The notes under the pieces were generated by a model that saw nothing but the letters and a program-made list of their open reading frames with translations, searched no databases and had not been told where the DNA came from. DNA of 64,000 nt, taken from assembly GCA_033557465.1 (NCBI GenBank), contig CM066033.1, positions 1,248,199,523 through 1,248,263,522 on the forward strand. The letters run 5' to 3'. The stretch is from Ichthyophis bannanicus (Eukaryota; Chordata; Amphibia; Gymnophiona; Ichthyophiidae). Positions 58,129 to 64,000 of the stretch are shown here, one piece after another (positions within the stretch are counted from its first letter, which is position 1; every line of letters starts with the position of its first letter). A program made the translations under genes and the position numbers.

Positions 58129-58502
58129 CAGTCCCTATATTTTACCCACCACTAAACACAGATAGCACAGACACCCCTGTATTGCAGGGGACATAAGCAT
58201 GGGGAAAACACCCATATTTTACCCAACAACGCACACACACCACAACAATGGGCATTACCCACAGCCAAGTACCCCAAATGCAGTCCCGTACTGCCACATT
58301 TCAATCAGGTCACCTGCCTTTTATGGGAGAAGCTCATGCCAGCTTGTTGGCGGACGAGTACATGTGGTGCAGGGGGCAGTGGCTGCTAGCGACAGAAGAC
58401 AGAGGCCTAGCCATGTGCAGACTGGCACAGTCCACAGCAACAGACAGGCCCTGCCGGATCCACAGTCATGGACTATCCAGGGAATTCAGCCAAGCTGTGG
58501 CT

Positions 58503-58575
58503 ACATGGTGGTGCAGTGCACACAGATAGTGCATGCAAGAACAGAAGGTCATAGGTTCAAAGACCAGCTGGGGCT
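58503..58575 (+). repeat. tRNA-like module 1b in element D
   Basis: GGTGGTGCAGTGCACACAG with B-box-like GGTTCAAAGAC (58554-58564). It repeats module 1a with about 455 bases offset, pointing to a tandem duplication of this part of D. Confidence 0.65.
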
Positions 58576-58721
58576 ACCAGCAATCCTGCCCACATATTTT
58601 CCCCACAAATAAACAGTGACAGTAAGGACACACCTTTCGTGACGAGGACATATGCAATGGTAATACGTCGATCTTTTACCCCACTGAGCACAGACACCAT
58701 GAACAGGGGCAGAACCTACAG

Positions 58722-58905
58722 CAGAATCCCCCAAATGCAGTCCTGGTGGGCCACACACTAGTCAGGTTCCATGCTGCCACTCATACAAATGCCTGTGCTG
58801 TATATCTATGTATGGCATGTAGATGTAGCTCATGCATATTCATGAGGGACAGCAGGAAGACCCGAACAGTGTGATGCAAAACTGGGCTGGAGTGGGGAAG
58901 CGCTG
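58722..58905. mobile_element. Diverged hAT MITE inside element D
   Basis: It starts CAGAATCCCCCAAATGCAGT and ends near GAAGCGCTG, and is a diverged form of 38834-39026 with the same neighbours (aacaggggcagacacacc follows). The shared position implies a single ancestral insertion. Confidence 0.8.
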
Positions 58906-60533
58906 CCGTAAAGCAGCAGCCAACAGGGGCAGACACACCCACACCCACAGGCCCCATTGGCCAATGTCTCCTGTAGAGGCAGAACATTGGACCCTGCGTG
59001 CATCTCCCAATACCAGCACCTGCATACCTTAGCAATGTCACCCTACACCTGAGGTACACAGCTCTGAAACATTTGCTAAGAGTACAGGCTGATAGATATC
59101 CCTACGTTACGCACATACTGCTAGTTGACCCCATCCGAACAATCTGTTTGGTGTCTGCGGTGCGTGCTCCAGGCCTGGCCTCTGATGGTGTTCACCACCC
59201 TGGGGAGTGACCCCCAGCAGTACTGCGTACCATATCCATGCCTGTGCTGTGCCCAGGACCGGTGTGGTGGCCATGGCTAATCACCCCCTCAATAGTAGCA
59301 CAATGCTGGCATAGGTGTGGGAGTGTGTGTCTGTCTATACAGTGTGTGTTGGCTGCAAACACCTTCCCCAACCCACACTGCCAGCACTACTGCCAGTATT
59401 GGCCTGCCAATGTGCATAACGAGCAGCAAGGTACCATGGGTATAGGTCAGACATGGTGGGCTGGCCAGGATGCATCTGCAAAGGGCATAGGGCACTGGCT
59501 GTGACATTGTATTGCCAGGCCACCACCTACACAGACAGGGTGACCTCTGTATGTGCTGCTGGGGGAGCACTCTCACCCTGAGTGTGCAGTGATGACAGCA
59601 TGGCTAGGCACCCCCATAGTGCTGTATTGTGTTTCTCTCTTGTGATATATGTGGGTTTCCTGTTGGGGCCTCCTCACAGAACTCTCTGCTTGTGTGTGCT
59701 GCCACCCCAGTTTTGGGTGCATGCATTTCCATCAGGGCTAACCAGCAGACTGTTCACAGCTGGTATGTGTCTTGATGGAGTGCCTTGCAGGGTACAGCGG
59801 CTGATGGCTTGCTGCAGGTGAATGTCAGATAGTGTTGGGGTCCATCTTTGGATATCCAGGCCTAAAGTCTGTCTGATATTGTGTTATGGATGTGTGTGGA
59901 GCTGCTTGGACTGCCCTGTAGGGTGTCTGTTCCCCAGCAGGACTGGGGTTTGATGGTCCACTCTACTGCCATGGGGGGGTGTGTGTGTGTTGTTAGGATG
60001 GGGAATCTGTTGGTGGGGGGCCCTGTTTGCCACCCTCGGGGGGGGGGGGGTAACTTTGACCACCTAGGGGGTCCATGGGGGTTTCCACTAACTGAGACAG
60101 ACAGAGATATCCAACATGTTTCTGCAGCACCTTCCTATCTCACAGGTTAGTACTGTTTTGGAGTTCTGTCATGGCCTCATCTAGCCATGGCTGGTGTTGT
60201 GGACCTGGTCCTGGCCGCCACATAACACCCTCAGGGTGAGCACAGTACCCGCACAATGTGACGGTGTGTAGCTACTCTTTGCTGGTAGTCCACCCGCTCA
60301 GGACCCCCTACCAGGCCGAGGTGCTGTGTGGGTGCACATGGACAATTCCCCCTACCAGGCCGGGTAGCTGTTGGGGTGCATTCCCCATCTTGTGTGCATC
60401 TGTGGACAGCTGATTTGCATGTGCAGTGCATCATGGGTACGGGTGGCCTAACCCTATCCTGTCTACAACAGCAGACTGTCTGTGGGGTGACGTGCAGGCT
60501 CTCTGCAGCCAGCCAGGGGCTTGCTATCAGCTA

Positions 60534-60604
60534 TAGAGCTGTAGCCCAATGGTTACATCACTCCCTGTACAGCCAGAGGTCATGGGTTCAAACCCACAGT
60601 GGGG
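60534..60604 (+). repeat. tRNA-like module 2 in element D
   Basis: A box TAGCCCAATGG (60542-60552) and B box GGTTCAAACCC (60585-60595). This is the best-preserved module; the sequence between them does not make a clean anticodon arm by eye. Confidence 0.8.
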
Positions 60605-60689
60605 CCCTTTGATAGGGCTGTCCACAGCTTTATTTTTATTTACTGTACATATGTCTATGCCGGCAAAACCACACACAGCTTACTATACC

Positions 60690-60870
60690 CATTAGGTGCC
60701 TCTGAGGGTGCTTTATAGGGCGCACTATAGGCCACCTTATGGTTGCCATCCATATAGGGTGCACTATACATTATCCTGTGTCGCAACATACATGGTGCCC
60801 TATAGGGGACATTCTAGGGTGCCTTGGCGGACAGTGCACTGTAACATGTGCCTTACGGGCATCCGTATGT
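60690..60870. repeat. Right subterminal repeats of element D
   Basis: Variants of ggtgcctctgagggtgcttt, gggcgcactataggccacct and ggtgccctataggggacatt recur at about 20-base spacing, a diverged form of the arrays in B and C. Confidence 0.7.
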
Positions 60871-60919
60871 TAACACACTGTGAGAGCGGGTTTACTAGTG
60901 GTGGGAAATAAAATATAAA

Positions 60920-61700
60920 TGGAAGGCCTCCTACAGCACTCCTCACCAACACTGCCCCAGCCAGCCTTGTTCACTGGGCACTGTGAGGGGTTGAACCCCT
61001 GGCCCCTGCACCATTGGTCAGTGTCCTAACCATTGTGCTGTGGCTCTGTTCCTGTGTTTGTGCATCCGCGCGCAGCCTTGTAGCCATCAGCGCGCCATCT
61101 TGTGGCGCACTAAATTAACAGCGCCCCACCTTATGCCGCACAACATGGAAATGCCCCTAAAATAATGCCTCAGCCAGCTGTCTTCAATGGGCACTGTGGG
61201 GAATTGAACCCATGATCCCTGCACGAGTGGTCAGTGTCTTAACCATTGTGCTATGGCTCCATTCCTGTTATTTGCACATCAGCGCGCCACTTATCCCTCC
61301 CACTATTGGACTGCCCCCTCACACATCAGCGCGCCGCCTTCTGCCCACCAGCTCGCCGCCTTCTGTTGCCCACATTTATCAGCGCACCGCCTTCTGCCGC
61401 CCAAACTTAACAATGCGCCGCCATCTGCCACCCACACTAAACAGTGCGCCGCCTCATGCCGTAATAAAAATAACAGTGCGCCGCCTTCTGCTGCCCAAAA
61501 TTAATATGCCTCCTAACCACTTTTGCCCATAAATGTTGGTGCCTCAGCTGGTCTTTTTTGTTGAGCGCAATGGAGGTTTGAACCCCTGGCCCCTGCACCA
61601 TTGGTCGGTGTCTTCACAGTTGTACTACGGCTCTGTTGTTTGGTTTTGCAGCAGCGCCCCACTTAGCCTTCCCACGCGCTAATGTGGGCCCCGCACATTA
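60920..61700. repeat. GCGCCGCC repeats and three reversed tRNA-like modules in element D
   Basis: Units of agcgcgccgccttctgccgc type occur about eight times (61065-61130, 61280-61500). Three tRNA-like modules on the minus strand interrupt them: 60987-61041, 61200-61253 and 61573-61634, with B boxes GGTTCAACCCC, GGTTCAATTCC and GGGTTCAAACC and A boxes CAGCACAATGG, TAGCACAATGG and a degenerate one. This block is absent from B and C. Confidence 0.8.
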
Positions 61701-61825
61701 GTGCGACGCACACACGTACGGTCCAGTTTTTTGCTTTTTTCTGTCTGGCCCGCCCACTCCTTATATGGCACCAGCACACTAACGGGAACCCGCACAGCAA
61801 CGGTGTTTAGTAAACATGCCCCATA

Positions 61826-62366
61826 GGTGACACCATAAGAGATAGTTATGATCTTAAGTAAATATGGATGAAATTAAGTTTATATCATTGTGAAATCTAA
61901 TCCAGCATATTTAGTTTTTTTCATTCAATACTGGTGCTGCTTTTCTGAATAAGGCCTGGAACCATGTCACCAATTGCAATCCAGAGAGTCCAGCAGAGAA
62001 AATTGGCCAGAGTCCAGATGGAACAGACCATCCCAAGAACTCAGAACTACCCACCGCTGAAATGTGTGAAGGAGTCCCTATCTGGATCAGTGTGTCACAT
62101 TGAAAAAGGGCCAAGATATCTGCCTATGAGAATGAGAGGTTCAAATTTTGAGAGAAACAGAACTTAAACTTCAGAGAAAGGTGAAGCACACTGCGAGGTC
62201 CTGGGGAACTGCTGAGAGGCAGGACCACATTGTCTGAGAATGGGAGGATGACTATTGGACTGACTGGGGGTTTTTGGGGGCTTTTGTGAATGATTGTATT
62301 GTTATCCTTTTAATATTATTTTCTTAGAAAGTAACTGAAATCTACAAGCCATTTCAGCTTCAGCAA
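61826..62366. other. LTR-element interior, no recognised gene
   Basis: Sequence resumes after element D. A 67-codon plus-strand frame (61964-62167) has no recognised features. Confidence 0.4.
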
Positions 62367-62707
62367 TTTATTTATTTTATTTATTTATTTAGTATACATT
62401 TGTATACCGCTACTTCCAGCGATCAGCAGCGGTTTTTGATTACAGATTGGAAATTGTCAAATCATGACAGGAAATTTTTGAGGTATAAACACATTGATTA
62501 GACAGGAAAGCACAGCACACAGAGAACTATTTTACAGGGAACATGGGCTATGGAGGTTAAGTGGCTTGCCCAAGACCACAAGGAGCACCTGTGGGACTAG
62601 AAACCCCAGTCCTTCCGGCCCAAGGTTGCTGTCCTCTAGTGGGATTTGAACCCCCGACCTTCCGGCCTGAAGTACCTTGCCCCAACCACTAGGCTACTCC
62701 TCCACTC
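62367..62707 (-). mobile_element. SINE-1 copy in the LTR element, minus strand
   Basis: The A-rich tail complement TTTATTTATTTATTTAGTAT and tgtataccgctacttccagc start it, and the head complement aaccactaggctactcctcc ends it. The body from 62522 on is almost identical to 56572-56760, so the two insertions belong to one young subfamily. Confidence 0.9.
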
Positions 62708-63192
62708 CAATTGCGATACCCACACCAGCTCAAGTTTTGCTGTACTATTCTCAGAGCTTTCTTTATCACATTATTAAGCACTGCTGCTTTTGATACACTT
62801 TCATGTTATGTGTTTTCAATATTATTGAGTTGCTGCAAGAAAATGATGTTACAATGTATGTTGTCTCTAGAGAACAGTACCAGAAGCTGCTTTTCTGATG
62901 CCCCCTATCTGTCTCAAATGGTTGTTGTCCATTGCTTTTAATGGGATTACCTTTGCCCCATTCACAAGAAAAGAAAAAGAAAAATTGGAGAATGAAGGGA
63001 AATTGGCTGATAGGTATGTCTAGTATGGCTGCATCCTTGCCTGAGGCTGTAATACATTATGATGGCATGGAAAAAAACATGTGGGCTAAGAAAATGAGTA
63101 CCCAGAGCCCAGCACAACAAGAGTAAAGCCAGGGGGAACCATACTCTGAACAGAATTGCACAGAGAATGGACCCAGCTAAGAAAAGACATGC

Positions 63193-63268
63193 CAGGCCTG
63201 AACAGATTGAACAGGCCTGAGCAAGTTGGGCAAGCCTGGACAAGTTAAACAGGCCAAACAAAGCTGGT
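63193..63268. repeat. 19-base tandem repeat, four units
   Basis: Four consecutive 19-base units begin caggcctgaac, caggcctgagc, caagcctggac and caggccaaac. Phase is constant. Confidence 0.85.
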
Positions 63269-63399
63269 GATACAAAGTGCTCATGAACCCTGAAGACTAC
63301 AGTGCCAGTGATTAATGAAACAAAGGGGATGGCTGGGTATAGCCAGAATGACTCAACACTAGCAAGAATAAAAGCCATTAATATGTTAATAAGGGTGGA

Positions 63400-63505
63400 T
63401 CCCAGGGAAAGAGCCTTTGCCCCAAAGGAAAGAGGCCTCTGCAGACTTTTTGCACACGGCCCTCCTTTGTCCCAAAGGAAAGAGGCCTCTGCAGGCCCTA
63501 CAACC
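63400..63505. repeat. Direct repeat in the degraded env region
   Basis: CCCAAAGGAAAGAGGCCTCT occurs at about 63421 and again at about 63470, separated by a short unique segment; a local duplication that breaks the frame. Confidence 0.9.
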
Positions 63506-63539
63506 TTTTACAGACAATACAGCAACTTGTGCACACAGA

Positions 63540-63920
63540 ACAAAACTTTTGTGCAGGAGTTGCTACAGAGGGTATAGGGTATGTGTTGTTTTAAACTCAC
63601 TGACACAAGTGTTTCCATTGAACACTCTATCCAAGACCTACGTGATCTAGTTAATCATATTACTGACCCGTCCATGGGTCCTGGGTGGTTTATGAAGTGG
63701 TTCAGTTGGCTAGGGGGACTAAAAAATCCCAGTGGTAGGGGTTCTTTTTATTTTACTGCTGTGTGCCATTCTGCCATGTTGTATCCCCATTCTTTACCGC
63801 TTCATTACCACCACCTTTGATACCCTGGTAGAACGCAAGGCGGCTACCACTGTCATGGCCCTGACCCAATACACCCCTCTGCGGCTTGCCTCCAGTAATA
63901 CTGCCCTCTACCGCCCCTAG
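63540..63920 (+). pseudogene. Envelope transmembrane-subunit-like remnant
   Basis: Directly upstream of the polypurine tract, where env ends in retroviruses. A CC-containing segment lies at 63581, followed by a region rich in Trp/Gly. A strongly hydrophobic stretch, ILLLCAILPCCIPILYRF, at about 63747-63800 fits a membrane anchor, and the frame stops at 63918 (a TAG) after a polar tail. The reading frame changes near 63735 and stops occur upstream (63576), so it is not functional. The surface subunit is not recognisable. Assignment rests on position and hydropathy. Confidence 0.6.
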
Positions 63921-63937
63921 CGGTTGAGGTCTCACTT

Positions 63938-63951
63938 AAAAAAGGGGGGAG
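63938..63951 (+). promoter_or_regulatory. Polypurine tract
   Basis: AAAAAAGGGGGGAG sits immediately before the 3' LTR start, the usual place of plus-strand priming. Confidence 0.92.
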
Positions 63952-64000
63952 TGAGGCAGCCATAAGGTTTAGCTGTGTGTAACCCTTCCCCCCAAGCCAT
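63952..64000 (+). repeat. 3' LTR, first 49 bases only
   Basis: TGAGGCAGCCATAAGGTTTA and the following bases are identical to 52858-52906. The rest lies beyond the window. Confidence 0.95.

Larger units (their letters stand above)
57234..61822. mobile_element. Large non-coding Harbinger-like element D, TSD ATA
   Basis: It starts GGGGGATGTTTACTAAAAAC (57234) and ends GTTTAGTAAACATGCCCC (61822), flanked by ATA at 57231-57233 and 61823-61825. At 4589 bp it is the longest copy. It shares ordered interior blocks with B and C, has module 1 duplicated (58050 and 58505), carries the hAT MITE at the same place as B, and has an extra right-hand block (60920-61700) with three minus-strand tRNA-like modules and GCGCCGCC repeats. 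No transposase was recognised. Confidence 0.9.
52858..64000 (+). mobile_element. Endogenous retrovirus-like LTR element, nested and degraded, runs off the window
   Basis: The bounds are the 5' LTR (52858) and the 3' LTR start (63952). Between them lie a primer-binding site, leader with splice donor, internal repeats, a Harbinger-like element (57234-61822), two SINE-1 copies and, at the 3' end, an env transmembrane-type remnant. Without the insertions the internal part is about 5.4 kb. I recognise no protease, RT, RNase H or integrase in it, so gag-pol seems deleted or too decayed to see. The 3' LTR is cut by the window edge, so the TSD cannot be checked. Confidence 0.88.

Noticed and set aside
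60534..60604. Genuine tRNA gene
   Set aside because: A and B boxes are good, but I could not draw a complete cloverleaf with acceptor and anticodon stems, and the unit is part of a repeated DNA element.
62962..63378. 138-codon minus-strand hydrophobic frame as a membrane protein
   Set aside because: It is antisense to the LTR-element interior and crosses the 19-base tandem repeat; no conserved features.

Overview
The window looks like gene-poor intergenic (or deep intronic) DNA from a tetrapod, most likely an amphibian and perhaps a caecilian. That assignment is inference from repeat content: a DIRS-type gag remnant, a Penelope-like element with a hammerhead motif, an L1 ORF1 of the non-mammalian type, BovB-like RTE, CR1-like and L2-like LINEs, hAT and Harbinger-like DNA elements, a retrovirus-type LTR element and tRNA-derived SINEs. 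I found no convincing intact host protein gene. Nearly every long reading frame is a broken piece of a transposable element (TE) or a chance frame in non-coding repeat DNA.

Layout. 1-310 is a fragment of a large non-coding Harbinger-like family, joined to a minus-strand DIRS gag remnant (311-1700) and a DIRS-like flank. 2540-3770 holds CR1-like pieces and a SINE. 3771-5890 is a composite repeat with hairpins, a minisatellite and an AT-rich tail. 5945-8990 is another large Harbinger-like copy. 9180-15080 is dominated by minus-strand CR1-like LINE remnants, including an ORF1 esterase domain. 15080-26200 is mostly unique-looking DNA with MITEs, SINEs, a CR1 3' half, an L2-like endonuclease fragment and a Penelope terminus. 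26215-29625 is a Harbinger-like copy that carries five hairpins in a row. 29630-33262 is a plus-strand CR1 LINE split by an ORF1-only L1 insertion with a perfect 12-bp target-site duplication (TSD). 33263-34330 is a second LINE, on the minus strand. 35640-36990 is a Penelope-like element with a GIY-YIG domain and a hammerhead-type motif.

The right half is a nested set. Three long elements (37039-41079, 46031-50405, 57234-61822) have the terminal motif GGGGYATGTTTACTAAA and perfect 3-bp TSDs (AAA, TTA, ATA), so their edges can be set to the base. One interrupts an L2-like ORF2, which resumes after it. The resumed L2 is interrupted by a second hairpin/minisatellite composite. An LTR element (5' LTR 52858-53291, 3' LTR starting at 63952) sits in that composite, and the third Harbinger-like element sits inside the LTR element. 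This gives a relative order of insertion.

The Harbinger-like elements are the most unusual content. I recognise no transposase in them, they carry tRNA-like modules (A and B boxes) at matching internal positions, and they have subterminal palindromic repeats. Boundaries given without a TSD are approximate, commonly within 10-50 bases.
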